Below, one piece after another: positions 44,739 through 53,515 of a DNA stretch of 64,000 bases. Numbering within the stretch: position 1 is the stretch's first letter; every line of letters begins with the position of its first letter. A program made the position numbers and the translations under genes. The DNA is from CAVSUR01 sp963731285 (GTDB lineage: Bacteria; Actinomycetota; Actinomycetes; Streptosporangiales; Streptosporangiaceae): NCBI GenBank assembly GCA_963731285.1, contig CAVSUR010000001.1:124001-188000 (forward strand). Reading direction: 5' to 3'. The notes under the pieces are model-generated. The model made no database searches. It was not told the DNA's origin and was given only the letters and a program-made list of their open reading frames with translations.

Positions 44739-46160
44739 ATGCGCGCGACCGCCGATATGGCTGGCTCTGACGACGCCTGGCAGGCCCCCGCGGCCACTGC
44801 GGCCTGCGGTGGCGTGCTGCGGCTGCCTGGCTCGAAGTCCATGACCAGCCGGGCGCTGGTGCTGGCCGCGCTGGCGGACGGCCCGACCCTGATCACGGGC
44901 CCGCTGCGGGCCAGGGACACGGTGCTGATGACCGCGGCACTGCGCGAGCTCGGCGCGGCCATCGAGCCGGACGGCCCCGCCGTGCCGCAGCGGCCGGGCG
45001 CGCCGCAGCGGCCGGGCGAGCCGGAGAGAACGGGCGCGCCGGAGGGGCCGGAGGGGGCGGGCGCGCTGCGGGTCATGCCCGGCGGCCCGGCCGCGGCCAC
45101 CGCCGCCGTGGACGTCGGCAACGCCGGCACCGTGCTGCGCTTCGTCCCGCCCGTCGCGGCGCTGACCCCAGCGGACGTGCGCTTCACCGGGGATCCGCGG
45201 GCCGCGCAGCGGCCCGCGGCCCCGCTGCTCGACGGCCTGCGCGAGCTCGGCGCCGTGATCGACGGCGGCGGCAACGGCAGCGTGCCGTTCACGGTCCGCG
45301 GCCGCGGCGCGCTGCGCGGCGGCCGCGTCACGCTGGATGCCTCCGCGTCCTCCCAGCTCGTCTCCGGCCTGCTGCTGGCAGCGCCCCGGTACGACAAGGG
45401 CGTCGAGATCCGGCACGAGGGGCCGCCGGTGCCGTCGGCCCCGCACCTGGCGATGACGGCGGCGATGCTGCGCGCCGCCGGGGCCGAGGTGAGCGAGTGC
45501 AGCCAGGCCGGGGACGGCGGCCGGCCCGGGTCCCGGCACACTGGCGGGTGCATCCGGGCCCGCTGGCGCCGCGGCACATCAGCATCGAGCCCGACCTGTC
45601 CAACGCGGCCCCCTTCCTGGCCGCAGCGCTGGTGACCGGCGGCAGCCTGACGATCGCCGGCTGGCCGGCCCGCAGCCTGCAGCCGCGGCCAGATCCTCGA
45701 GGTGCTGACCGCGATGGGCGCCGACTGCGCGCCGGCGCCCGGCGGGATGACGGTGACCGGCTCGGGCCGGATCCGCGGGACCCGGGCGGACCTGCGCGAC
45801 GTCAGCGAGCTGTCCCCGGTACTGACCGCCGTCGCCGCGCTGGCCGGGTCGCCGTCGGAGTTCACCGGCATCGGGCATCAGCGCCACCAGGAGTGCGACC
45901 GGCTGGCCGTCCTCGCCGCTGAGATCGGCGCGCTCGGCGGGGACGTCACCGAGCTGCCCGACGGACTGCGGATCACGCCGCGGCCGCTGTGTGCCGGGAC
46001 CGCTCCGTTCGACAGCCACGACGACCACCGGATGGTGATGGCCGCGGCCGTGCTCGGCCTCGCCGTGCCCGGCCTGCGGGTGCGCAACGCGGCCACGGTG
46101 GGCAAGACATTCCCCGGATTCCTGCGTCAGTGGGAACAGCTCGCAGGCGGGCCGCCCTGA
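44739..46160 (+). CDS. aroA: 3-phosphoshikimate 1-carboxyvinyltransferase (EPSP synthase), two frameshifts
   Basis: 473 residues once corrected. EPSPS blocks visible: LPGSKSMTSRALVLAALADG (PEP/S3P site), DVGNAGTVLRFVPPVAAL, LDASASSQLVSGLLLAAPRY, then RHISIEPDLSNAAPFLAAAL, GVTV-type segment, FDSHDDHRMVMAAAVLGLAV and NAATVGKTFPGFLRQW. Catalytic Lys, Arg, Asp and Glu positions are kept. Frame shifts fall in 45500-45545 and near 45690; they cancel (length 3n). A Pro/Gly/Glu-rich insert (about residues 82-108, from near-repeats of CCGCAGCGGCCGGGC) is not normal for this enzyme. Sixth step of the shikimate pathway; essential in most bacteria, so the shifts are probably artefacts. Confidence 0.93.
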
Positions 46161-46172
46161 GCCGGCCGAGCC

Positions 46173-47176
46173 ATGCGCGGCTGGACGAGGACGACGTCCG
46201 GGTGAGGCCCGGCCGGGGCTCGCGGCCCCGGACCCGCCGCCGCCCGGCGCACGAGGACGCGGCGCTGGCGATGGTCACCGCGGTCGACCGCGGGCGGTAC
46301 CGGTGCGTGCTCACCGAGCCAGACGGCCGCCGGCCGGTCACCGCAATGCGGGCCCGCGAGCTCGGCCGCCGCAGCGTCGTCGTCGGCGACATCGTCAGCC
46401 TGGCCGGGGACGCGTCGGGTGAGCCTGGCACGCTGGCCAGGATCGTGCGCATCACGCCCCGCCAGTCGGTGCTGCGCCGCTCAGCCGACGACGCCGACCC
46501 GGTCGAGCGGGTGATCGTGGCCAATGCCGATCAGCTCGGCATCGTGTGCGCGCTGGCCAGCCCGCCACCGCGGCCACGGCTCATCGACCGGTTCCTGGTG
46601 GCCGGCTACGACGCCGGGCTCGATCCGCTGCTCATCCTGACCAAGGCCGACCTGGCCGCCCCCGATGACCTGCTGGCCGCCTACGGGCCGCTCGGCATCG
46701 GCCATGTGGTGGCAGGCCGGCCCCTGGCCAGCGCCGTGCTCGACGATTTGCGCGGCCGCCTCACCGACCGGGTGAGCGTGCTGGTCGGTCATTCGGGCGT
46801 CGGCAAGTCGACGCTGGTCAACGCCCTGCTGCCGGAGGCTGACCGGGCCGTCGGAACGGTCAGCCCGGTGACCGGCCGGGGCCGGCACACGTCCTCGTCG
46901 GTGGTGGCACTGCCACTGCCGGGGGGCGGCTGGATCATCGATACTCCCGGCCTGCGCAGCTTCGGGCTCGGCCACATCGCCGCGGACCGGGTGGTGAGTG
47001 CCTTCCCCGACCTGGCCGAGGGGGTGGCACTGTGCCCGCCGGGCTGCACCCACCTGGCGGCCGGCTGCGGCCTGGATGACTGGGTCGCCGGGCAGGGCGG
47101 CGAGCCGGGCCTGGCCGCACGGCTCGAATCGCTGCGCCGGCTGCTCGCCAGCCGCGAGGGCCAGGATCCCGGCTGA
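46173..47176 (+). CDS. rsgA: Ribosome small-subunit-dependent GTPase A
   Basis: About 334 residues. An OB-fold N-terminus (YRCVLTEPDGRRPVTAM) precedes a circularly permuted GTPase: G4 ILTKADL comes before G1 GHSGVGKSTLVNALLP, then G3 IIDTPGLRSFGL. The C-terminal zinc site is CPPGCTHLAAGC. RsgA checks maturation of the 30S subunit. No proper start codon precedes the family N-terminus (LDEDDVRVRPGRG) in its frame; an ATG at 46173 fits if one base is missing near 46180, as expected for a start MRRLDEDD. It follows aroA by 12 bases, matching Rv3227-Rv3228. Confidence 0.92.
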
Positions 47177-47234
47177 GCGGGCCGTTGCCGATCATCCGGC
47201 CGCGCCGTGACCTGGTTAGCGATAGGTTCCCGCC

Positions 47235-48035
47235 ATGGCGGGCTATGACGACGACCTGCGCTTCGCGCATGTTCTCGCGGACGCGGCGGACGACATCACG
47301 ATGCGCAGGTTCCGCGCCCTCGACCTGCGGGTGACGGCCAAGCCCGACCTGACTCCGGTCAGCGACGCCGACCTCGCCACTGAGGAGTCGCTGCGGCACG
47401 TGCTGTCCCGGGCCCGGCCGCGGGACGCGATGCTCGGCGAGGAATTCGGCAAGATCGGCACCAGCCCGCGGTGCTGGGTCATTGACCCCATCGACGGGAC
47501 AAAGAACTACGTGCGCGGCGTGCCGGTCTGGGCCACCCTCATCGGGCTGATGGCCGAGGGCGCGGTCACGGTCGGCGTGGTGTCCGCGCCCGCGCTGGGC
47601 CGCCGGTGGTGGGCCGGGCGGGACGGCGGAGCATGGGCCGGTCGCAGCCTGACCCGGGCCACCGCCTGCCGGGTGTCGGAGGTCTCCAGCCTGGCGGACG
47701 CCTCGCTGTCCTACTCGGGACTGTCCACCTGGGCTGACAGCGGGCGGCTGCCGCGGCTCCTTGACCTGTCCCGGCGGGTGTGGCGGACCCGCGCCTACGG
47801 CGACTTCTGGTCGCACATGCTGGTCGCCGAGGGCGCGGCCGACATCTCGGCCGAGTCGGAGGTCTCACTGTGGGATCTGGCCGCGCTGCAGGTCATCGTC
47901 GAGGAGGCTGGCGGCGTGTTCACCGACCTGGCCGGCCAGGCCCGCCCGGACGGCGGCAGCGCGGTCTGCACGAACGGGCTGCTGCACGACCAGGTACTCG
48001 AGCTGCTGGGCGGCGGTACGGCGGCCGCGCGCTGA
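47235..48035 (+). CDS. hisN: Histidinol-phosphatase, inositol-monophosphatase family
   Basis: 266 residues. IMP-family metal site: KPDLTPVSDADLATE, GEEFG, and WVIDPIDGTKNYVRGVPVWA (motif DPIDGT); SLWDLAALQVIVEEAGG provides the last ligand Asp. This sequence group is annotated as HisN, which dephosphorylates L-histidinol phosphate in histidine synthesis. Its position after rsgA matches Streptomyces as I recall. Intact; ATG start. Confidence 0.9.
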   Translation: MAGYDDDLRFAHVLADAADDITMRRFRALDLRVTAKPDLTPVSDADLATEESLRHVLSRARPRDAMLGEEFGKIGTSPRCWVIDPIDGTKNYVRGVPVWATLIGLMAEGAVTVGVVSAPALGRRWWAGRDGGAWAGRSLTRATACRVSEVSSLADASLSYSGLSTWADSGRLPRLLDLSRRVWRTRAYGDFWSHMLVAEGAADISAESEVSLWDLAALQVIVEEAGGVFTDLAGQARPDGGSAVCTNGLLHDQVLELLGGGTAAAR

Positions 48036-48329
48036 GCCTGCCTCCGGCCCCGTGCGCCAGCCAGCGGCGCCGGGCCCGTTCGGGCGCGCCGCGGCCGGAT
48101 GATCTGAGCATTCCGGCCCGATCGCCGCGGAGCTATTGCCCCGCGGCCTGACTTCGCGGATGCTGTACGTCAGCGGTAATCACATGTTCACAAGCAGGCC
48201 AGCCGCCGGGCCCGCGGTGCGGCAGCCAGGATCCGTGCCGCAGCCGGGATCGTGACACGGACGGCTACGGCGGCTGCGCGGCCGCGCCTGCCGGCGGTGC
48301 CTGCTGACCGGCCGGGAAAGGTGGGCGTC

Positions 48330-48740
48330 ATGAAAGTACGGGACGGCATGACTCAGGTGATCGTGAGCATCGGCCCGGCGCACACCTTGCGCGAGGCTGC
48401 GCGGCTGATGTCCCGGCAGCGGGTCGGGGCGGCGGTTGTCACCGACCCCGACCAGCCGGGCATCGGCATCCTTACCGAACGTGACGTGCTCGACTCCATC
48501 GGCACGGGCCAGGATCCCGACACCGAGCTGGTGGCCGAGCACCGGACCGCGTCCGTAGTCTTCGCCGCGCCGGACTGGACCCTGGACCGCGCCGCCGACG
48601 CGATGGTCAGGGGCGGCTTCCGGCATCTCGTCGTGCTGGACGACGGCGAGGTCACCGGCCTGCTGTCGATGCGCGACATCGTCCGCTGCTGGTCGAGCGC
48701 GCAGGTACCGACCGGGGCGCCGGCTGCCGCCCCGGGCTAG
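48330..48740 (+). CDS. Protein with a pair of CBS domains
   Basis: 136 residues from the ATG at 48330 (GGGAAAGGTGG upstream); a longer reading exists but is low-complexity. Two CBS domains make up the whole protein: residues about 5-60 (MTQVIVSIGPAHTLREAARL, GIGILTERDVL) and 75-125 (WTLDRAADAMVRGGFRHLVV, GLLSMRDIV). Such small CBS pairs bind adenine nucleotides and regulate partners. No partner is adjacent; the SDR follows on the same strand 57 bases later. Confidence 0.87.
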   Translation: MKVRDGMTQVIVSIGPAHTLREAARLMSRQRVGAAVVTDPDQPGIGILTERDVLDSIGTGQDPDTELVAEHRTASVVFAAPDWTLDRAADAMVRGGFRHLVVLDDGEVTGLLSMRDIVRCWSSAQVPTGAPAAAPG

Positions 48741-48797
48741 CCTCCCGCCGCGGCGGCTCCTTGCGCGAGGCGGCCGTCCGCGCCAGAGTGAGGCGGC

Positions 48798-49550
48798 ATG
48801 CGGCTCGACGGCTGTGTTGCACTCGTCACCGGCGGTTCCTCGGGCATCGGCGCGGCCACAGTGCGGGCGCTGGCCCGGGCCGGCGCGCGGCCGCTGATCG
48901 CCGGGCGCGACGCCGCGCGGCTCGCCCGGCTCGCGGCCGAGACCGGCGGCACCGCGCTGCGCGCCGATCTCGCGGCACCGGGCGGCCCGCAGGCTCTCGC
49001 CGCGGCGGCCCTGAAGGCGGCGGGCCGGGTCGATCTGCTGGTCAGCAACGCCGGGATCGGCTGGGCCGGCCCGATCGGGGAGCTGGCCCCGGCGACGGCG
49101 CAGGAGCTGGTCACGGTCAACCTGACCGCTCCCATCCAGCTCGCGGCGCTGCTGATACCGGGCATGGTGCAGCGCGGCCGCGGCCGGGTGGTGTTCGTAT
49201 CCTCGGTGGCGGGGACCACCGGGGTGCGTGGCGAGGCCGCCTACTCGGCGGCCAAGGGCGGCCTGGGCTACTTCGCCGAGAGCCTGGCCTACGAGCTGGC
49301 CGGCAGCGGCGTGGGCGTCTCGCTGGTGGTGCCCGGCGTCGTGGACACCCCGTTCTTTGAGCGGCGCGGGCGGCCCTACGACCGGCGCAGGCCGGTCCCT
49401 ATCTCGGCCGAGAAGGTGGCGGAGGCGATCGTCGGCGCGGCCCGGCGGGACCGCCGGGTGGTATTCGTGCCGGGCTGGATGCGCTTCCCGGCCTGGCTGC
49501 ACGGTGCGGCGCCGAACACGTTCCGGGCGCTGGCCAGCCACTTCGGCTAG
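48798..49550 (+). CDS. Short-chain dehydrogenase/reductase
   Basis: 250 residues. Classical SDR features: cofactor loop VTGGSSGIGAATVRALA, SNAGIGWAGPI (NAG), catalytic Ser in VFVSSVAGTTG and the Y-x3-K pair in AAYSAAKGGLGYF. An Arg/His pattern in the first loop (GRDAARL) suggests NADP(H) preference. Substrate unknown. A C-terminal LPxW-like segment (PGWMRFPAWLHGAAP) suggests a role with membrane-near or lipid substrates, as in related actinobacterial SDRs. Confidence 0.9.
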   Translation: MRLDGCVALVTGGSSGIGAATVRALARAGARPLIAGRDAARLARLAAETGGTALRADLAAPGGPQALAAAALKAAGRVDLLVSNAGIGWAGPIGELAPATAQELVTVNLTAPIQLAALLIPGMVQRGRGRVVFVSSVAGTTGVRGEAAYSAAKGGLGYFAESLAYELAGSGVGVSLVVPGVVDTPFFERRGRPYDRRRPVPISAEKVAEAIVGAARRDRRVVFVPGWMRFPAWLHGAAPNTFRALASHFG

Positions 49551-49603
49551 CCGGCGGCGCGGCCATGATGGAGGGCCTGGCACAGCCCTGATAGAAAGCA
49601 GTC

Positions 49604-50539
49604 ATGTCCGCAGCACAGCAGCAGGAAGGGGCCGCCTCGGCGGTGGGGCGGGACTTCGTGACGCAGATGCCGGGAGCGGTCAGCGGGCAGCGGGCGCTGC
49701 TGGAGTCGCTGCTGGCGGTGGTCGAGGTGCAGGACGCGTTCTGCTGGGTGGAGATGACCGGCTCGCTGGCCCGCGGAGCCGGTGACGAGCTGTCCGACAT
49801 CGACGCGGGACTCGGCATCGCCGACGACCAGTGGCCGGAGGCAATCGAGACCGCCGCCCGGGCCGTGCGCGAGCTGGCCCCGGCGGCCGACGGCTTCCGG
49901 CAGCGCTTCGACGGCCAGGCCGGCCAGGACTGCTGGCATCTGGTCACGCTGTACGAGTCAGGGCTGCAGCTGAGCCTGGTCGTAATGCCCGCCAGCTGGC
50001 GGCCCGGGCTGCCACCGCAGTCAGTTGCGCTGTACGACGCGACCGGGCAGCTGGCCCGGACCTGGCAGCCGGACACCGCCAGCCCGGCGCCCGGCGCCGT
50101 GCGCGAGTGGGCCTGCCTCGGCTGGATGGCCCTGGGCGACCTGGCCAAGTACGCCGAGCGCGGCTCGCTGTGGGAGGCGCGCGAGCGACTCGAGCAAGCC
50201 CGCGGGTTCGTGTGGCAGCTATGGGCACTGGCCGCGGGCGCGATCTACCCGGCCTTCGGGCTGACCTCGGTGCTGGACACGCCGGGCTGCGAGCTGCCCG
50301 ACGGCATCGACGCGACCATCGCGGGCCTGGACCGGGCCGATCTGCTCACCGCGGCGGACGCGCTCGCCGGCCAGCTCGACCGGGCCGCCGGGCGGGCCGT
50401 CCAGGCCGTCGAGTTCGCGCCGCCGGCCGGGCTGCGGTCGTGGACCCGCTCCCGGCTGACTGCCGTCCGCGCGTCGCTGCCACCGGCACCCGGCCGCCCT
50501 TTGCCGCCCCCCAAAGTAAGCCCTGGTGAGGGTCCCTGA
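49604..50539 (+). CDS. Nucleotidyltransferase-domain protein
   Basis: 311 residues. The polymerase-beta-like active site is MTGSLARGAGDELSDIDAGL (G-S-x-A-R-G and D-x-D). Further parts resemble aminoglycoside-adenylyltransferase-like proteins, with a helical C-terminal domain (ECF-like ARGFVWQLWALAAG). No HEPN partner is apparent, so a toxin-antitoxin role is not indicated. Transfer of a nucleotide to a small molecule or protein is likely, target unknown. Confidence 0.82.
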   Translation: MSAAQQQEGAASAVGRDFVTQMPGAVSGQRALLESLLAVVEVQDAFCWVEMTGSLARGAGDELSDIDAGLGIADDQWPEAIETAARAVRELAPAADGFRQRFDGQAGQDCWHLVTLYESGLQLSLVVMPASWRPGLPPQSVALYDATGQLARTWQPDTASPAPGAVREWACLGWMALGDLAKYAERGSLWEARERLEQARGFVWQLWALAAGAIYPAFGLTSVLDTPGCELPDGIDATIAGLDRADLLTAADALAGQLDRAAGRAVQAVEFAPPAGLRSWTRSRLTAVRASLPPAPGRPLPPPKVSPGEGP

Positions 50540-50557
50540 GACAGCCGGGGCCCGGGG

Positions 50558-50574
50558 GCGGGGACTTTCCCCGC
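50558..50574 (+). terminator. Short hairpin after the nucleotidyltransferase gene
   Basis: GCGGGGA pairs with TCCCCGC around a three-base loop, 19 bases after the stop at 50539 and before the next GTG at 50615. Confidence 0.4.
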
Positions 50575-50614
50575 AGCCACGGACAGGCCCGGGCCGATCG
50601 GGAATGATGACGGC

Positions 50615-51259
50615 GTGAGGTTCGGTACCGCCGGGTCTCGGCTCGTGCTGATCGCCCTGGCGGGGCTGCTGGCGGCGTGCTCGAATTCCGCTCACCCCGG
50701 CGGCGGCAGCGGCAGCGGTACCGGCGCCAGCATCGGCCGGGCGCGCCCGCACGCCGCTTCGCCGCAGCCCGCGCGATCTGCGACCGGGCCGGCCACCGGA
50801 ACGCCGTCCCCTGTCCCGGATCCATCGCCTTCCGCGGCGGCCGGCTACCGCACGTACGCCAGTCCGCGGTTCGGGTTCACCACGCTCCGGCCCTCGTCCT
50901 TCCGGGCCCAGCCGCCGGCGGCCGACGGCGGCGGGCAGGCGTGGACCTCGCCGGATGGCCGGGCCTCGCTGGCGGCGTACGGGGCGGACAACATCTTCGG
51001 CTTCTCCCCCCGGCAGGACGAGACAGCCATCTCGCACAACATGGCCGTGGTCTACCGCAACATCAGCGGGAACATCGTCACGGTCAGCGGCTACCGGGAC
51101 GACGGGCGCACGATCGTGTACGAGCGGGATGTGGTCGGCACTGGCGCCATCGATACCCTCTACTGGGCCTACCCCGCCAGCCAGAAGGCCCGGTGGAACA
51201 CCGCCGTTACGGCGACCGCGCAGGCGTTCCAGCCCGGCGACGTCGCCATCGGGCACTGA
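50615..51259 (+). CDS. Putative lipoprotein of unknown function
   Basis: 214 residues, GTG start. A signal peptide (RLVLIALAGLLAAC) ends in a lipobox with Cys22, followed by a Gly/Ser/Pro linker to about residue 75. The folded part (YRTYASPRFGFTTLRPSSFR, TIVYERDVVGTGAIDTLYWA) resembles surface lipoproteins of actinobacteria, a PsbP/DUF-type small alpha-beta domain. No enzymatic motif. Probably anchored outside the membrane. A GC-rich inverted repeat follows near 51278-51306. Confidence 0.75.
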   Translation: MRFGTAGSRLVLIALAGLLAACSNSAHPGGGSGSGTGASIGRARPHAASPQPARSATGPATGTPSPVPDPSPSAAAGYRTYASPRFGFTTLRPSSFRAQPPAADGGGQAWTSPDGRASLAAYGADNIFGFSPRQDETAISHNMAVVYRNISGNIVTVSGYRDDGRTIVYERDVVGTGAIDTLYWAYPASQKARWNTAVTATAQAFQPGDVAIGH

Positions 51260-51277
51260 GGCCGGGCATCTGCGAGT

Positions 51278-51306
51278 GCCGCCCGGGCCCCCGGGCCCGG
51301 CGGCGG
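51278..51306 (+). terminator. GC-rich hairpin after the lipoprotein gene
   Basis: GCCGCCCGGGCCC can pair with GGGCCCGGCGGC (one base unpaired), 19 bases after the lipoprotein stop. No U-tract. Confidence 0.4.
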
Positions 51307-51371
51307 CAGGCGCGGCAAGCGGTGCACAGCTACTCCTACAGCGTGTAGTAACTCTGCGCCGGCTGGCGTGC

Positions 51372-52100
51372 TCATCGCACTGGGTCAGCAGCACGGGCCG
51401 GGACGACGTAGCGCAGCGCCGGCAGGCGCGCCGAGCGCGGCTCAGGCTCGGACACCGCCACCTCCACGAGCGGGATCGGACGGCCCACGGTCCCCGGGCG
51501 GCGGTCCACCTGGTCCCCGGTGGCCATGGAGATGAAGGCCATCTCGGTCATCCCGTACCCGACGGTCAGCCCGGTGCGCGCCGCGTGCAGGCGATCGCGG
51601 GCCAGCGCGCACCGAGGCCGGCACCATGGTGCCGCCGGTCGAGGGTGCGGACAGGCTGCTGAGGCCGAAGTCGGGCACCCATTCGTGGCGCATGAGCCGC
51701 GCGTAGACGGTCGGCACCGCATTCCATGACGCCGCCCGTTCGGCCTCGATGAGCTCGAGCGCCTCCACCGGGTCGAAGCGCCCGCGCAAGAGCACCATCC
51801 GGTTGCCGTCCACCAGCGCGGTCAGGCTCGCCATCACTCCGCCGATGCGGAACATCGGCGTGGTCATCAGGGCCACCTTCTGCTCGGCGGGGGTGGCCGC
51901 GTCCTCGTCCGGCGGTGCGGGCAGCTGGACGTCACCGGGCCGCAGCGGCCACCACGAGGCGAGCTCGCGCATGGGCAGCACCGGGCAGGCGCCGAACGAG
52001 AGGTCGCCGGCGTCGGTGATCACCAGCGCCGGGCGGATGCTGGCCAGGGCGGCGCCGAGCTGACCCGGCCCGGCCGCAGCCCGATCCGCGGGGCGCGGCC
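51372..52100 (-). pseudogene. Internal fragment of an AMP-dependent acyl-CoA synthetase/ligase
   Basis: Minus-strand reading gives ALASIRPALVITDAGDLSFG, ALMTTPMFRIGGVMASLTAL, MVLLRGRFDPVEALELIEAE, NAVPTVYARLMRHEW, SAPSTGGTMVPASV, then after a frameshift near 51610 VGYGMTEMAFISMATGDQVD and RRPGTVGRPIPLVEVAV. These are the middle of the ANL fold, including the GYGMTE motif. The P-loop (TSGTTGxPK) region and the C-terminal lid domain are missing and no start codon is available. It is a truncated remnant next to hspR, not functional. Confidence 0.8.
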
Positions 52101-52117
52101 CGGGCCGCCGGGGACAT

Positions 52118-52471
52118 CTACGCCGGCCGCGGCTTACTAGGCGGTCGGCCTTTCGGCCGGGATACGCTGGCCCCGGCCTGACCGCGCAGCCTGTCGACCT
52201 CGGCTTGCAGCAGGCGGGTCTGCTCCTGGAGTTCCAGGACCCGGCGGATGCCCGCCAGGTTGAGGCCGTCGCCGGTCAGGACGCAGATCTCGCGCAGCCG
52301 GCTGATGTCGTTCCGGCTGTAGCGCCGGGTCCCCCCCTGGCTGCGGGCGGGGTCGAGCAGGCCCTCGCGCTCGTAGATCCGCAGGGTCTGGGGATGCAGG
52401 CCGGCCAGCTCGGCGGCCACCGAGATGCTGAACAGCCCGCGGTCGAGATCAGTCCAGCCGGGATTCACCAT
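52118..52471 (-). CDS. hspR: MerR-family heat-shock repressor HspR
   Basis: 117 residues. The MerR helix-turn-helix reads FSISVAAELAGLHPQTLRIY followed by EREGLLDPARSQGGTRRYS, matching HspR closely; a short coiled-coil (LELQEQTRLLQAEVDRLRGQ) follows. HspR binds HAIR inverted repeats and represses chaperone operons with DnaK as co-repressor. Its start overlaps the J-domain gene stop, as in dnaK-grpE-dnaJ-hspR operons, but dnaK and grpE are absent here, so this may be a second copy. An hsp20 gene diverges from the pair and is a likely target. Confidence 0.9.
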   Translation of the reverse strand: MVNPGWTDLDRGLFSISVAAELAGLHPQTLRIYEREGLLDPARSQGGTRRYSRNDISRLREICVLTGDGLNLAGIRRVLELQEQTRLLQAEVDRLRGQAGASVSRPKGRPPSKPRPA

Positions 52472-52932
52472 GACCGCTCCCGCCGGCTGGCCGTCCGCCA
52501 GGCGAGCAGGACGGCCAGGGCCGCGCTCCGGGCCCGCGCCTCCGGAGCGGCCGGTGCCTGCGCAGCGGCCGGCGGGTCGATTCGCACCGGGCCAGCGCGC
52601 AGCGTCGCACCAGGGACGCTTGCCGCTGCGGGCCTGGCCGGGAAAGCAGGCGGCATGCCGGCGGCGGGGCTGGCCCCGGGACGGGGCGCCCCGGGCCCGA
52701 TCGAATGGTCGTAAGCGGCGCGGGCGGCGGGGTCGCTGAGGACCCGGTAGGCGCTGGCCAGAGCCCGGAACCGGGCCGGCGCCGCTGGGTCCGCGGGGTG
52801 GGAGTCGGGATGAGCGGCGCGGGCCTGGCGCCGGTAGGCGCGCGCGATGTCCACGCTGGTCGCGTTCGGGGCCACGGCGAGCAGCTGGTAGAAGTCGGAC
52901 GGGTCATCCTCCGGCCGGGTCATGAGCAGCAC
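52465..52932 (-). CDS. J-domain protein without the DnaJ zinc-finger region
   Basis: 155 residues. Residues 10-75 form a J domain (DFYQLLAVAPNATSVDIARA, YRRQARAAHPDSHP with the HPD motif, LASAYRVLSDPAARAAYDHS). The rest is Ala/Pro-rich with a basic end; the Gly/Phe, Cys-rich and C-terminal substrate domains of DnaJ are absent. The HPD should stimulate a DnaK-type ATPase. It overlaps hspR by seven bases and diverges from hsp20, forming a compact heat-shock locus. Confidence 0.85.
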   Translation of the reverse strand: MLLMTRPEDDPSDFYQLLAVAPNATSVDIARAYRRQARAAHPDSHPADPAAPARFRALASAYRVLSDPAARAAYDHSIGPGAPRPGASPAAGMPPAFPARPAAASVPGATLRAGPVRIDPPAAAQAPAAPEARARSAALAVLLAWRTASRRERSW

Positions 52933-52991
52933 TACCTCCCGCTGGATCTCTCCGAATCCGCTTCTCTCAGTATGCAGTGCACACCAAAGCT

Positions 52992-53003
52992 AAGTCGAGA
53001 CTT
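52992..53003. promoter_or_regulatory. Inverted repeat AAGTC-GA-GACTT overlapping the hsp20 -35 box
   Basis: Perfect five-base arms lie over the upstream edge of the hsp20 promoter. The sequence is reminiscent of, but does not match, the HspR HAIR consensus (CTTGAGT-N7-ACTCAAG). It may be an operator for HspR or a RheA-type repressor. Confidence 0.4.
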
Positions 53004-53030
53004 GTCAGATAACTGGCCCATGTGTTATAT
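53002..53030 (+). promoter_or_regulatory. Sigma-70-type promoter of hsp20
   Basis: TTGTCA (53002-53007) and TTATAT (53025-53030) are separated by 17 bases, an unusually strong match for this GC-rich genome. The expected start near 53037 gives a leader of about 49 bases before the ATG at 53086. Confidence 0.65.
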
Positions 53031-53085
53031 ACATCGTGGGCATGGCGCCCGGACCGCATCACACACTGGCGAGGAGGCAGGAATC

Positions 53086-53508
53086 ATGCTTATGCGCACC
53101 GACCCGTTCCGCGATCTCGACCGGCTCACCCAGCAGCTGCTCGGAACATCCACCCGGCCCGCTGCGATGCCGATGGATGCCTACCGCCGGGGCGACAGCT
53201 TCTACGTGCACTTCGACCTGCCTGGCGTGCGCACCGAATCGATCGATCTGACCGTCGAGCAGAACGTGCTCACCGTTCGTGCCGAGCGCCTGCCCGAGCA
53301 GCACGACGACGCCGAGATGATCGTCGCTGAGCGGCCGGCCGGCACGTTCACCCGCCAGGTCTTCCTCGGCGAGACACTGGACGCCGAGCACATCGACGCT
53401 GACTACACCGCCGGCGTGCTGACCCTGACCATCCCGGTGCACGAGGCCGCCAAGCCTCGCAACATCCAGGTCACCAGCCGTGACCAGAAGCAGGTAACCG
53501 CCGGCTAG
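53086..53508 (+). CDS. Small heat-shock protein, Hsp20/alpha-crystallin family
   Basis: 140 residues; ATG preceded by GAGGAGGCAGGA. N-terminal RTDPFRDLDRLTQQLLG is the Hsp18-type arm; the alpha-crystallin domain runs from about residue 35 (MDAYRRGDSFYVHFDLPGVR) to YTAGVLTLTIPVHEAAKPRN with the C-terminal anchoring region. An ATP-independent holdase chaperone forming oligomers in the cytoplasm. Divergent from the J-domain/hspR pair, with a dyad over its promoter; a long hairpin follows. Confidence 0.94.
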   Translation: MLMRTDPFRDLDRLTQQLLGTSTRPAAMPMDAYRRGDSFYVHFDLPGVRTESIDLTVEQNVLTVRAERLPEQHDDAEMIVAERPAGTFTRQVFLGETLDAEHIDADYTAGVLTLTIPVHEAAKPRNIQVTSRDQKQVTAG

Positions 53509-53515
53509 GCCATCC

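Noticed and set aside
49604..50539. MNT/HEPN toxin-antitoxin system
   Set aside because: The nucleotidyltransferase protein is too long and no HEPN gene is adjacent.
52992..53003. HspR HAIR box before hsp20
   Set aside because: The dyad AAGTC-GA-GACTT lacks the N7 spacing and sequence of CTTGAGT-N7-ACTCAAG, so it is listed only as an unassigned dyad.
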